Source of the DNA: Streptomyces sp. MBT65
Lineage (GTDB): Bacteria; Actinomycetota; Actinomycetes; Streptomycetales; Streptomycetaceae
Length of the DNA stretch: 57,312 bases
NCBI RefSeq assembly: GCF_016612545.1
Contig: NZ_JAENRY010000079.1
Span: forward strand, 1 to 57,312
Reading direction: 5' to 3'
A program made the position numbers and the translations under genes. The notes beneath the pieces are model-generated. The model had not been told where the DNA came from. It worked only from the letters and a program-made list of their open reading frames with translations, and made no database searches. Each line of letters begins with the position of its first letter. Position 1 is the first letter of the stretch. Positions 24,529-31,826 of the stretch are shown in pieces.

Positions 24529-24716
24529 GAGTGGTCGGCCTCGTCGGGGACAGGCGAGCACGCGAAGAAGGCAGCGATGCCGGTCCGCGTGCGCTGGCGG
24601 TCTCGGCGCTTCACAGCACGCCGGACGCGCAGGGCTATCTGCCGGTTGGGGAAGTCGTCTTCGGGGTGCCGGTCGCGAAGCCCGACACGGGCGATCTCGC
24701 GAGGGCTGAGGATCAC
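24525..24716 (-). CDS. Small basic hypothetical protein (63 aa)
   Basis: Very basic (RQIALRVRRAVKRRDRQRTR), possibly nucleic-acid binding. Its stop overlaps the next ATG. The reading is supported mainly by that overlap and by operon spacing. Confidence 0.5.
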   Translation of the reverse strand: MILSPREIARVGLRDRHPEDDFPNRQIALRVRRAVKRRDRQRTRTGIAAFFACSPVPDEADHS

Positions 24717-24744
24717 AGGAGTCCTTCTCGTCGGAGTGCGTCGA

Positions 24745-25071
24745 TCAGTGGGTGCTGTCGCTCGCCTGGCATTCGCGTGCTGCCTGTAGACGTCGGGCTG
24801 CGGTGATCAGCACGCAGGCATCCGTGTCGCGGCCGAGCAGGACCAGCCCGCACACTTCGAACATCAACGGCCAGTGACAGGCTGGAACCTCATCGGCGAA
24901 CTCCTCGAACGTCACAGCCTGTTTGGCTCGGCTGCGTCGGGTCCAGGCGCGGTAGACGATGCGCTGCATCGTGCGATTGGCCCGGCGGGTCTGGGTGCTG
25001 TTGAGACCGAGGTTGCTGATGATCTCGGCGGCCGCCTCAAGCGGCAGGTGCTTGTCGAGCACGGTGGTCAT
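24745..25071 (-). CDS. Hypothetical protein (108 aa)
   Basis: ATG 25071. Helical (LPLEAAAEIISNLGLNSTQT, VTFEEFADEV), with two Cys near the C-terminus. The start is chosen because the longer frame upstream shadows another gene; the ribosome-binding site is weak (GAAAGACG). Family not recognised. Confidence 0.58.
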   Translation of the reverse strand: MTTVLDKHLPLEAAAEIISNLGLNSTQTRRANRTMQRIVYRAWTRRSRAKQAVTFEEFADEVPACHWPLMFEVCGLVLLGRDTDACVLITAARRLQAARECQASDSTH

Positions 25072-25139
25072 CGTCTTTCGGGGATCCGGATAGGCGGGGC
25101 TGGCCGGGGCTCCGCTGTGTCGCAGCCCCGCGGCGGGCA

Positions 25140-25448
25140 TCAGTGGGCGGCCACGCCGAAGAACAACCAGGCGCCCGAGGCGTCGACCGCCGTGATCGGC
25201 AGTGCGCCGGCGGGCCCGTACTTGCCGCTGACCCGCGGATCGTCGCCGCGGAGCAGCTCCTTCGCGCGCCCCACGGCGTCCTGCTCGCTGCGCTTCGGCT
25301 CGTCGAGCAGCGTCACCTCGTTCTTCTCGGCGATGGTGCCGGTGTAGCCGGAGGTCCCGTACTCCCATTCGGCCTGCTCGCGGGCACTGTTGAAGGCCGT
25401 GTGCACGTCGGTGCCGGTGGCGGTGGTGTAGAAGTCGAGAGCGCCCAT
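25140..25448 (-). CDS. Hypothetical protein (102 aa)
   Basis: ATG 25448 with AAGGAG. It starts GALDFYTTATGTDVHTAFNS, with a beta-rich C-terminus (GPAGALPITAVDASGAWLFF). I recall similar openings (a short FYT..G.d...AF..A motif) in Streptomyces phage hypotheticals but cannot name the family. Confidence 0.65.
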   Translation of the reverse strand: MGALDFYTTATGTDVHTAFNSAREQAEWEYGTSGYTGTIAEKNEVTLLDEPKRSEQDAVGRAKELLRGDDPRVSGKYGPAGALPITAVDASGAWLFFGVAAH

Positions 25449-25528
25449 GAGGCGGCTCCTTCCGTTGAGTTGGGATGACGGCATGGCGCGGCCCGCCCCG
25501 GTACGAGGCGGGCCGAAGTCGCGGAGCG

Positions 25529-25876
25529 TCAGTGGATGTGAACGCGAGGCCGGTTGGTGCGCATGACTCGTGCGCGGGCGGGCTGCTGGCCGTCCTGCTT
25601 GCTGTAGATCTCGGCGAGCACACGGTCGGCGCCGACCACCGCGGTGACCGCGTCCTCAAGTACGGAGCTGCGCAGGTCCGGGCCGAGCGTGCCGAACCAT
25701 GCCTCCATCGCGGCGCCGTCCTGCTTCACCAGGCCCAGCGTGTCCGCGTACGCCTCCCAGGCGTGCACCGTCATGTGTGCGGCCCAGTTGATGGCGGTCG
25801 CGGCCTGCTCCTCGGTGATGTTGTGCATGGCGGCGACCTGCAGAACGGCGAGCGGGTCCGGCGTCATCGTGCGCAT
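25529..25876 (-). CDS. Hypothetical protein (115 aa)
   Basis: ATG 25876 with AAGGA about 10 bases upstream. Helical (VLQVAAMHNITEEQAATAIN; WAAHMTVHAWEAYADTLGL) with a basic tail. First gene after the promoter at 25945-25972. Family not recognised. Confidence 0.65.
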   Translation of the reverse strand: MRTMTPDPLAVLQVAAMHNITEEQAATAINWAAHMTVHAWEAYADTLGLVKQDGAAMEAWFGTLGPDLRSSVLEDAVTAVVGADRVLAEIYSKQDGQQPARARVMRTNRPRVHIH

Positions 25877-25944
25877 CAGGGGTGCTTCCTTTTCTCGTGT
25901 TCCAAGCGGGAGCTGGGCGTATTTCCCCCTCCCAACTGAGATTA

Positions 25945-25990
25945 ATTCTACTATCCCTGGAGGGGGTGTCAATTGCGTTTGTGCAGGTCA
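25945..25990 (-). promoter_or_regulatory. Early promoter P7 with upstream TGACCTG box
   Basis: Best match to consensus: minus-strand -35 TTGACA (25972-25967), 16-bp spacer, -10 TAGAAT (25950-25945), TGACCTG at 25990-25984 (11-bp gap). Drives 25876 to 22602. Confidence 0.9.
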
Positions 25991-26020
25991 CAGCCCTGGA
26001 GAGTGCCTCGCCGCGCGTCT

Positions 26021-26485
26021 CTACGCTGCCGCGCGCGCCTCACGGCCAGTGCGGGAGGCGCGCTTGCGGATGCTCGCCGCGCCCGCGCGCCGCACCTCCG
26101 CCCGCTGTGACGTCACCCGGCACAGTCCGCACAGCGGCTCCCCGAGCCGCTGGTGCGCCTTCACCCCGCTGCTCGTCCCGCACGTACCCGCCTGCGATAC
26201 GAGCTTCGACAGCGCGGGGGCACCCTCGGCCACAGCGACGGGCCGTCCGTTGATCCACGTACGCGCCGCGCACACCCCGTCGAACCGGCTCGCCTCCGGT
26301 CGCACCCGCTCGTAGCACTCCAGCATGAACGGGCACAGCTGCGCGCAGTCCTCCATGAGCGGCGCGCAGGCCTTCATGACGTCGCTGGGCTTGCTGCGGA
26401 CCAGTTCCTCGCTGGGTACGTACCCGTCGAGGCCGGCGCACGGCGCGGCGGCAGTCCAGGCTGCGGAAGTAGTGGAGGTGATCAC
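26021..26485 (-). CDS. WhiB-like protein with extra C-terminal zinc-knuckle-like tail
   Basis: 154 aa from GTG 26485. The cluster C47-x3-C51-x5-C57 (CAQLCPFMLEC) with C16 and C40 upstream, followed by FDGVCAARTWINGRP in the place of the Wbl GVWGG turn, indicates a WhiB-like Fe-S protein. The middle pair is spaced x3 instead of the usual x2. A second module at the C-terminus (CGTSSGVKAHQRLGEP, LCGLCR) is a short Cys/His motif common in actinobacterial and phage proteins, then a basic tail. Probable early-expressed regulator; target unknown. Last gene before P7. Confidence 0.72.
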   Translation of the reverse strand: MITSTTSAAWTAAAPCAGLDGYVPSEELVRSKPSDVMKACAPLMEDCAQLCPFMLECYERVRPEASRFDGVCAARTWINGRPVAVAEGAPALSKLVSQAGTCGTSSGVKAHQRLGEPLCGLCRVTSQRAEVRRAGAASIRKRASRTGREARAAA

Positions 26486-26515
26486 GGGGAAGGGCCTTCT
26501 CGTTGTCGCGTGGAA

Positions 26516-27040
26516 TCAGAACAAGGCGGGCTGTGCCTTGGCGGGCGGGCAGATGGCATCCAGGGCGGCCGACGCCTTCAGTTCCAGGCCGCTGGCCCGG
26601 CGTGCCCACGGGCGGTAGAACAGGGACGTCCACAACTCGGGCGTGCGGAAGGGGACCGGGCCCGGAATGTATGCGGCTTCGTGCGCTGCTACGGCCTCGA
26701 CCGCCGCGCGCAGGAACCCGTAACGGACGGGTGTCAGGCGGGAGTTCACCGTCCGGTGCACGTCATGCCAGTACACGAGTCCGGACCGCGCACCGCCACG
26801 AGCATCGACGTCGTAGCGAAACCCGCACCCGCTGGGCATGGCCGACCAGCGGGTCAGGCAGCCGGCATCCGGTTCCCCCTCGAGGCGCCGGACGCTGCGG
26901 TCGTGCTGCCCCTCATCGAACTGCTTCTCGCCCCACTGGATGCGGGCGCGAAGATCCGGCAGGTCGATGAACTCCAGGAGCGACGCTGGTGAGAAGAAGT
27001 CACGCACCGCCATCTGCATGTCGTCCTCGTTGAGGTTCAC
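26516..27040 (-). CDS. Hypothetical protein (174 aa)
   Basis: The GTG start at 27040 overlaps the upstream stop (GTGA). Mixed alpha/beta with several Trp/Arg/Asp residues. No metal-binding cluster or known motif. Between two small early genes in the operon from the promoter at 27920-27947. Confidence 0.6.
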   Translation of the reverse strand: MNLNEDDMQMAVRDFFSPASLLEFIDLPDLRARIQWGEKQFDEGQHDRSVRRLEGEPDAGCLTRWSAMPSGCGFRYDVDARGGARSGLVYWHDVHRTVNSRLTPVRYGFLRAAVEAVAAHEAAYIPGPVPFRTPELWTSLFYRPWARRASGLELKASAALDAICPPAKAQPALF

Positions 27041-27465
27041 GCCCTGGCCCCGGCGGGTTCGCGGAGATGCGAGCAGGCCGTGAGGTGGGTCGTCGCGGCC
27101 TCGACCAGGGGCCTAAGGTCCAGGTCGCCTACCTCGTAGTGGCACGGATGAGGGGGCAGGCTGTCGTGGACCACGCACCGCCAGGCGGGCGCCGGCCCGT
27201 CCTCGGGCACGTGGCTCAGGTGCCAGCCCGCGAGCGCCCCGGGTGCCCAGCGGCTGAACGGCAGGGCGTCTTCGCAGGCAACCACGAACAATGTGCCGTC
27301 GTCGGCGTAGGCGCAGATCGCCAGGCCGCCGCGGGTTTCTACGTACGGGTGCAGTCCGGCCTCTTCGAGGGCAACGTGCACGTCGCTGTACACGGCGAGA
27401 GCGCGGTGCTCGTCCGGCCCGTAGTCGGCACGGATTGCGGCCGCCTCGGCAGTCACATCACGCAT
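27037..27465 (-). CDS. Hypothetical protein (142 aa)
   Basis: ATG 27465 with GGAGGATGG at good spacing. Residues 1-75 look alpha/beta (LAVYSDVHVALEEAGLHPYV, then ICAYADDGTLFVVACED). The upstream gap contains a perfect 18-bp hairpin (27483-27525). Family not recognised. Confidence 0.62.
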   Translation of the reverse strand: MRDVTAEAAAIRADYGPDEHRALAVYSDVHVALEEAGLHPYVETRGGLAICAYADDGTLFVVACEDALPFSRWAPGALAGWHLSHVPEDGPAPAWRCVVHDSLPPHPCHYEVGDLDLRPLVEAATTHLTACSHLREPAGARA

Positions 27466-27482
27466 GTCTATCCATCCTCCAT

Positions 27483-27525
27483 GCTGGTTGTGCACTGGCC
27501 TATTTTGGGCCAGTGCACAACCAGC
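27483..27525 (-). repeat. 18-bp perfect hairpin carrying the AAATAGGCC element
   Basis: Stem 27483-27500 with 27508-27525, 7-nt loop. On the minus strand the loop and 3' arm read CAAAATAGGCCAGTG. It lies between two co-directional genes, just before a ribosome-binding site, and has no U-run, so it is more likely a regulatory or processing site than a simple terminator. Confidence 0.75.
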
Positions 27526-27530
27526 TGCGA

Positions 27531-27875
27531 TTACTTGACCTTCAGGGCCACGCGCTTGGTGAAGTGGTCACCAAATCGGCTCCGCAGCACACTGACTGCC
27601 AGGTCCAACGTGCTCCATGCGCTCTGCGGGATGTCCGTGAAGAGCACTCCCGTCAACGGCAGATCGCCTTTGGGCTGCTGCGTGAGAGCCAATGCCTCCC
27701 ACCCTTTGTCGCCCGGCCGGCACTGAGCCTCGACGGAGCTCTGCCCGTGATAGGCGATCACGCGCACCTCGTCGCCCCGGCAGGCCACCTGGAACATCCT
27801 CGCTCGGGTGAATGCATCGATCAGTTCGTCGTCGGGCATGTAAGCGATCCCGCGGCAGATGGAGCCGTACTTCAT
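27531..27875 (-). CDS. Hypothetical protein (114 aa)
   Basis: ATG 27875 with GGGAGG. Alpha/beta composition (MFQVACRGDEVRVIAYHGQS), Lys-rich end. First gene after the promoter at 27920-27947. No recognised family. Confidence 0.62.
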   Translation of the reverse strand: MKYGSICRGIAYMPDDELIDAFTRARMFQVACRGDEVRVIAYHGQSSVEAQCRPGDKGWEALALTQQPKGDLPLTGVLFTDIPQSAWSTLDLAVSVLRSRFGDHFTKRVALKVK

Positions 27876-27919
27876 GTGTGCCTCCCAAGGTGAGCGGGCC
27901 CTTCCTGCTCATAGGGTTA

Positions 27920-27947
27920 ATTCTACTATGTGCGGCAGGGGTGGCAA
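27920..27947 (-). promoter_or_regulatory. Early promoter P8 (nine-member family)
   Basis: Minus-strand -35 TTGCCA (27947-27942), 16-bp spacer, -10 TAGAAT (27925-27920). It lacks the TGACCTG box; upstream it shares GCGGTT with P9. Drives 27875 to 26021. Confidence 0.8.
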
Positions 27948-27981
27948 ATCGCCTGAGCGGCAACCGCTGCACATTTATACA

Positions 27982-28866
27982 TCAGCCTATTTCTGGCGGC
28001 GACTCTACCTCCCCGCCACCAGCCGCAGCCTCCCGCCTCCTGCTCCGCATGGCAGCAAGCTGCTGCCGCGCCACCTCCGACAACCCCTCCACCCCCGGCT
28101 TACGCCGCACCTGCGCCAACACCCGCTCATTCGCCTCCCGCTCACGGGCCTTGAACCGCTCCTTCTCTGCCCGTTGCTGCGACGCCCGCAGCTGCCTCGG
28201 ACTCGTGCCGCAGCCCCGGCACGAACGGCCCGGCTCATCCGGATGCGTCGGGCACGAACCCTCCTCTGTCTCGTCGAGCGGAGCGTCACCCGGCTCCCCT
28301 GCAGCGTCAGCTGTGGGGGTAGGGGGGTTCTTCTCTGGATATTGGCTCTGGTTACTAACTAGAACGCCCGAAGATCCGGCGTCCGGTGAACCGGCGTCCG
28401 GAAAACCGGCGCCCGAAAACCCGCCTTCGGTACCACCGGCCTCCTCCCCATCACTGCCACGTCCCCCCTCGGGCAACTCCTCGTCAGCGGCGGCATTGCC
28501 CTGATCCAGCTGCTTCTTCAGCCTGCGCGCCACCCGCCGCGCCTCCAACTTGCGGTACTCCTCGGCCGCCCACTCCTGCGCCGTGTCGTACACCTCGGTG
28601 ATCCGGCTCAGCGTCCCGTCCGCCAGCCGCTCGGTCACCACCCGGTAGTAGCCGAAGTCCTTCAGCTCGCGCAGCGCCGTCTTGATCGCCTCCTTACCCT
28701 CCTTGCCCGCGCTCGCGATCGACTCGGCACGCACCCTCCACGCATCCGGCTTCGAGATCAAGAACGCCAGCACGCCCCGAGCCCGAAACGACAGACGGGA
28801 ATCCTCAAGGGTGGCCGTCGGCAGCACGGTGAACCCGGTGCTGAGGTGGCGGCGCAGAATCGACAC
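27982..28866 (-). CDS. Replication-initiator-like winged-helix protein
   Basis: 294 aa. GTG 28866 has GGAGG 8 bases upstream. The first 75 residues form a helix-turn-helix of the DnaD/replication-protein type (LSTGFTVLPTATLEDSRLSF; ESIASAGKEGKEAIKTALRE; LKDFGYYRV), like phage replication initiators and loaders. Then come a long charged helix, a Gly/Asp-rich linker with repeated SPDAG/FPDAG units, a Cys/His cluster (SCPTHPDE, SCRGC) and a basic coiled C-terminus. It is followed upstream by a Cas4-like nuclease and a RecA-like ATPase, so a role in phage DNA replication is likely. Confidence 0.72.
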   Translation of the reverse strand: MSILRRHLSTGFTVLPTATLEDSRLSFRARGVLAFLISKPDAWRVRAESIASAGKEGKEAIKTALRELKDFGYYRVVTERLADGTLSRITEVYDTAQEWAAEEYRKLEARRVARRLKKQLDQGNAAADEELPEGGRGSDGEEAGGTEGGFSGAGFPDAGSPDAGSSGVLVSNQSQYPEKNPPTPTADAAGEPGDAPLDETEEGSCPTHPDEPGRSCRGCGTSPRQLRASQQRAEKERFKAREREANERVLAQVRRKPGVEGLSEVARQQLAAMRSRRREAAAGGGEVESPPEIG

Positions 28867-28957
28867 GGAGCATGCCTCCAAGGCGGTAATAGGACTTCGA
28901 AAGATCAAAAGAGAGGGCGAACCCCACACCGTCCGTGCGGGGCCGCCACAGAGGCCG

Positions 28958-30103
28958 TCAGGAGGTCTTACGGGCCCGGCTGACCTTGATGGTGCGGGCA
29001 GTCTTCTGACCGGCCGCCTTACGCCGGGGCACGACCATGCCGGCCCGGCGCAAAATCTGGATCATGGCCTTCTCGTCCGGGACCATGGGCACGACCAAGT
29101 CGGCGTCCTCGAACAGCTCGACCATCGCAGCGACATCCGACTCTTCCTTGTCGTTGCCGCCGCCCCACCCCAGGTGGTTGTCCCCGTAGTTGCCCTCCGG
29201 GGAGTCGTCGAGCATCGCCCTCGCTATCTCCTTGACCCGCTTGGCCTCCCGGAATCGTTCATGAGCGCGCACGTAGTCGGCGAGCGCCTTCGCGCGGTCT
29301 TCGTCGTCGTGGACGAGAATCGTCTGCGCGGGCCGCCCCGGCGGCACACCCGGCCAGCAGGAATGAACAAACGGGCAGTTGTCGCAGATCACCGACAGGC
29401 CGGGACCGTCATGGTCGCGCCGCAGCTCCTCCGGTGAGTCCGCCTCCACGACACGGTCCACCCACCAACGAGCCTGAGCAGCCAGCCACTCGTCGAAGAC
29501 GAACTCCTCGATGTGCTCCTCGCCTGTATCCCGGCATACGAAGCGGAACCGGATGCGCTGCACGTCGACCGGGCCGAGCCTGTGCAGGTACCGCTGACCG
29601 GGAACATCCGCGAACCCGACCGTGCGCAACAGGTCGGCGTACAACAGGACTTGCCGCATCTCTGCGGCTGTCGGCCCGAACCGCACGACCCGATCCCAGA
29701 CACGGCTCGACTTCGTCTTCACATCCTCCACCGTCAAGTGCGCGGCAGGCTCGGCAGGACGATGCCGCTTGGGCAGCCGGGCAGCCGTGGCGGCGTCGAG
29801 CTGTACGACGTCGATGTGCCCGCGCAGGGTCCCGTCTGCGACGGTCCGCTCTATGAGCCACCCGTACTCGCGGCGGGCATCTTCGAGCAGCCCCTGGTGG
29901 ATGTACGTGCCGAGGATCGCGGCGCGCTTGTCCCCGGCGTTCGTGCGCTCCGCGCCGGCCAGGATGTATCCGGCGCGGCGTGAGCAGATCGTGTCCGACG
30001 CCCCCAACTGTGTCTGCACAGAGCGGGGTCGGCGGGCATCAGCGGAGTGCGCGGCATCCCAGATCGACAGGGAAGCAGGCGCACTCAAGGTGGTGGCGGT
30101 CAC
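28958..30103 (-). CDS. Cas4/RecB-family PD-(D/E)XK nuclease with Fe-S cysteines
   Basis: 381 aa. All family motifs are visible: H69 (GTYIHQGLLED), D98 (GHIDVV), D127-x-K129 (VEDVKTKS) and Q151-x3-Y155 (QVLLYADLL). Four cysteines, C40, C240, C243 and C249 (CDNCPFVHSCW), match the 4Fe-4S clasp of Cas4 and AddB-type nucleases. It probably acts as a DNA exonuclease in phage recombination or replication. GTG 30103 follows GGAG. Between the initiator-like gene and the RecA-like ATPase gene in the same operon. No CRISPR array is present, so a Cas adaptation role is unlikely. Confidence 0.87.
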   Translation of the reverse strand: MTATTLSAPASLSIWDAAHSADARRPRSVQTQLGASDTICSRRAGYILAGAERTNAGDKRAAILGTYIHQGLLEDARREYGWLIERTVADGTLRGHIDVVQLDAATAARLPKRHRPAEPAAHLTVEDVKTKSSRVWDRVVRFGPTAAEMRQVLLYADLLRTVGFADVPGQRYLHRLGPVDVQRIRFRFVCRDTGEEHIEEFVFDEWLAAQARWWVDRVVEADSPEELRRDHDGPGLSVICDNCPFVHSCWPGVPPGRPAQTILVHDDEDRAKALADYVRAHERFREAKRVKEIARAMLDDSPEGNYGDNHLGWGGGNDKEESDVAAMVELFEDADLVVPMVPDEKAMIQILRRAGMVVPRRKAAGQKTARTIKVSRARKTS

Positions 30104-30169
30104 AGCAGTTCTCCAAGAGGGCACGCCGGGGCCCGACCCGTCACAGCGGGCCCCGGCAGGGTGCGAAGG

Positions 30170-31282
30170 TCAGGCAGCGGCGAACTCGTCGGGCGGCAAC
30201 TCCTCGAAGTCGCCCGGGTCCTCGGCGGCCTGGTCCTGCTGCTCAGCTGCAGCCGCCCGCAGCCGCGCCACGTCATCGCTCGTGGGGTCGCTGAACTTCC
30301 TCGGGTTCTTGACCTCGGCGGCCGTGCGCTCGATGGCAGCGCGCACCACGAGGACCTCGTTGCGGCTGAGTTCCTCGTCCGATTCGACCTGCCGCCACAA
30401 CTTCTTCAAGCCGTCAACGCCCTGCTCGGCCGCCTTGTGGACCTTCGGCATCCACTGCTGCGCCAGATCCCCGGTCAGCTCCGGGGCGACCTTGGGCTGG
30501 TTGTGGATCGAGCAGCCCATCAGGCCGAACACCAGCCTCTCGATGGAGAAGCCCGGCAGCGTCTTGGGCTTGCCGCTGCGCGGCACCTCGAACTTCAGCG
30601 ACCGGGCGCCGATGATCTGCGGATCGCTGTCGCGCTGCAGCCGCACCCACACCGTCGCGTCGTAGGCGAGGGACTTGTGGCCCTCCACCCGCCAGTCCTT
30701 CGTCTTCGGGATCGGATCGCCGTTGCCGTCCACGGCAGCCACTTCCTTGCCACGAGCGAGCAGGATCACGATGCCCGGCATGGTGCGCACGAGATACATG
30801 ACCCGCTGCCACCGTTCGGATGCGTCGTTCCACAGGTTCATGGAGGGCCTGATCTCGGCATCCGGGTCCTGGCGCAGCTTCGCCTCGTTCTTCGGCGTGC
30901 GGTGGGCGCGCTCGTTGGTCCAGTTCACGAGCATCCGCCACAGCATCGACACCGAGTCGATCACCAGGACGACCGGCTTCTCCTTCGCCGCGGCAGCGCG
31001 CCTGGCCTCGGCGTGCACGGCTTCGATCTGGCCGAGGATGTCGCGGTAGCTGCCGTTGTGCTCGATCAGTAGGTAATCCGCACCCGGCACGTTCGCGTAC
31101 TCATCGGCCGTGTCCTCGCCGAGCTCCAGCCAGTACGCCTGGCCGGTCTGCTCGGAGCCGGTGAACGCCGCAGCCTGATGCGACTTTCCGCTCTTCTCCT
31201 CGCCCTCGATCAGGACGATCGGCCAAGGGATGACGCCGGTGGGCTTGCGGGTGCGCAGGCGTGGCACGGTCATGCTGGACAC
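30170..31282 (-). CDS. Sak4/RecA-like P-loop ATPase
   Basis: 370 aa. Walker A is EGEEKSGKS (residues 26-34) and Walker B is VVLVIDS (to 110). The fold order matches phage RecA-like single-strand annealing or strand-exchange ATPases (Sak4 group), which partner with exonucleases such as the one downstream. The C-terminal 60 residues are acidic (EDPGDFEELPPDE), often the site that contacts SSB. GTG 31282 is used because GGAG lies 8 bases upstream; ATG 31273 is also possible. Confidence 0.82.
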   Translation of the reverse strand: MSSMTVPRLRTRKPTGVIPWPIVLIEGEEKSGKSHQAAAFTGSEQTGQAYWLELGEDTADEYANVPGADYLLIEHNGSYRDILGQIEAVHAEARRAAAAKEKPVVLVIDSVSMLWRMLVNWTNERAHRTPKNEAKLRQDPDAEIRPSMNLWNDASERWQRVMYLVRTMPGIVILLARGKEVAAVDGNGDPIPKTKDWRVEGHKSLAYDATVWVRLQRDSDPQIIGARSLKFEVPRSGKPKTLPGFSIERLVFGLMGCSIHNQPKVAPELTGDLAQQWMPKVHKAAEQGVDGLKKLWRQVESDEELSRNEVLVVRAAIERTAAEVKNPRKFSDPTSDDVARLRAAAAEQQDQAAEDPGDFEELPPDEFAAA

Positions 31283-31328
31283 AGAACATCTCCAAGAGAC
31301 TCACAGGAAGTTAGACACTGGCCTATTT

Positions 31329-31667
31329 CTAGGCTGTGTGGATCTTCCTGATCTCGAACAGGGGCGACCACTCGGGGTGCAGGTCGATGAGGCGTCTCAC
31401 GTAGCGGCTCCGGAAGTCATTGTTGAGCTTCCAGGGTTCCCCGCGGGTGGCGAGTCCGTACTGCCAGCGCAGGACCTCGAACAGCATCCCAATGCCGATG
31501 CGCCTGAGTCCGCGCTCGACGCAGTCGGCGGTGAGGCTCTCCAGGTGCTTGAGGATCCAGGGGTTGAGCTGGTCGAATGCCTCGAACCGCTCCTGGATCG
31601 TCAGCTTGCCGCCTGGGTTCTCGGGTTGCTGTATGGCCGCGATGGGCAGCTCTAGCTGCACGGTCAC
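31329..31667 (-). CDS. Conserved phage protein (112 aa), recombination-module neighbour
   Basis: GTG 31667 with GAGGAGGGG upstream. The pattern LTIQERFEAFDQLNPWILKH ... LRRIGIGMLFEVLRWQYGLA ... LNNDFRSRYVRRLID is one I recognise from many actinophage and other phage early regions; function unassigned. First gene after the promoter at 31752-31779 and directly upstream of the Sak4-like gene, so it is probably part of the replication/recombination set. Confidence 0.75.
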   Translation of the reverse strand: MTVQLELPIAAIQQPENPGGKLTIQERFEAFDQLNPWILKHLESLTADCVERGLRRIGIGMLFEVLRWQYGLATRGEPWKLNNDFRSRYVRRLIDLHPEWSPLFEIRKIHTA

Positions 31668-31751
31668 TTACCCCTCCTCGTTCGATGTATCGCAGCCTAT
31701 TTTGCATGCGGTCGCTGCCACTCGCGCATGCACCCTTAGTGGATGAGGTTA

Positions 31752-31779
31752 ATTCTACTATGCATTGGGGGGTGGGCAA
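31752..31779 (-). promoter_or_regulatory. Early promoter P9 (nine-member family)
   Basis: Minus-strand -35 TTGCCC (31779-31774), 16-bp spacer, -10 TAGAAT (31757-31752). No TGACCTG box. Drives 31667 to 27982. Its leader holds one AAATAGGC element near 31690. Confidence 0.8.
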
Positions 31780-31826
31780 CTCCGCCAAACCGCTCCAAGG
31801 CAGCGAATCCGGCGGACGTGACGACG

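Noticed and set aside
27982..27992. AAATAGGCTGA as another regulatory element copy
   Set aside because: It encodes the last residues and stop codon of the initiator-like protein, so chance or coding use explains it.
28958..30103. Cas4-like gene as evidence for a CRISPR-Cas system
   Set aside because: No repeats, cas1/cas2 or effector genes; the operon is a phage recombination set.
970..31779. The repeated TTAATTCTACTAT block as a CRISPR array or transposon end
   Set aside because: Copies are 1-10 kb apart, all in one orientation, each with a spaced -35 and followed by an operon, so promoters explain them fully.
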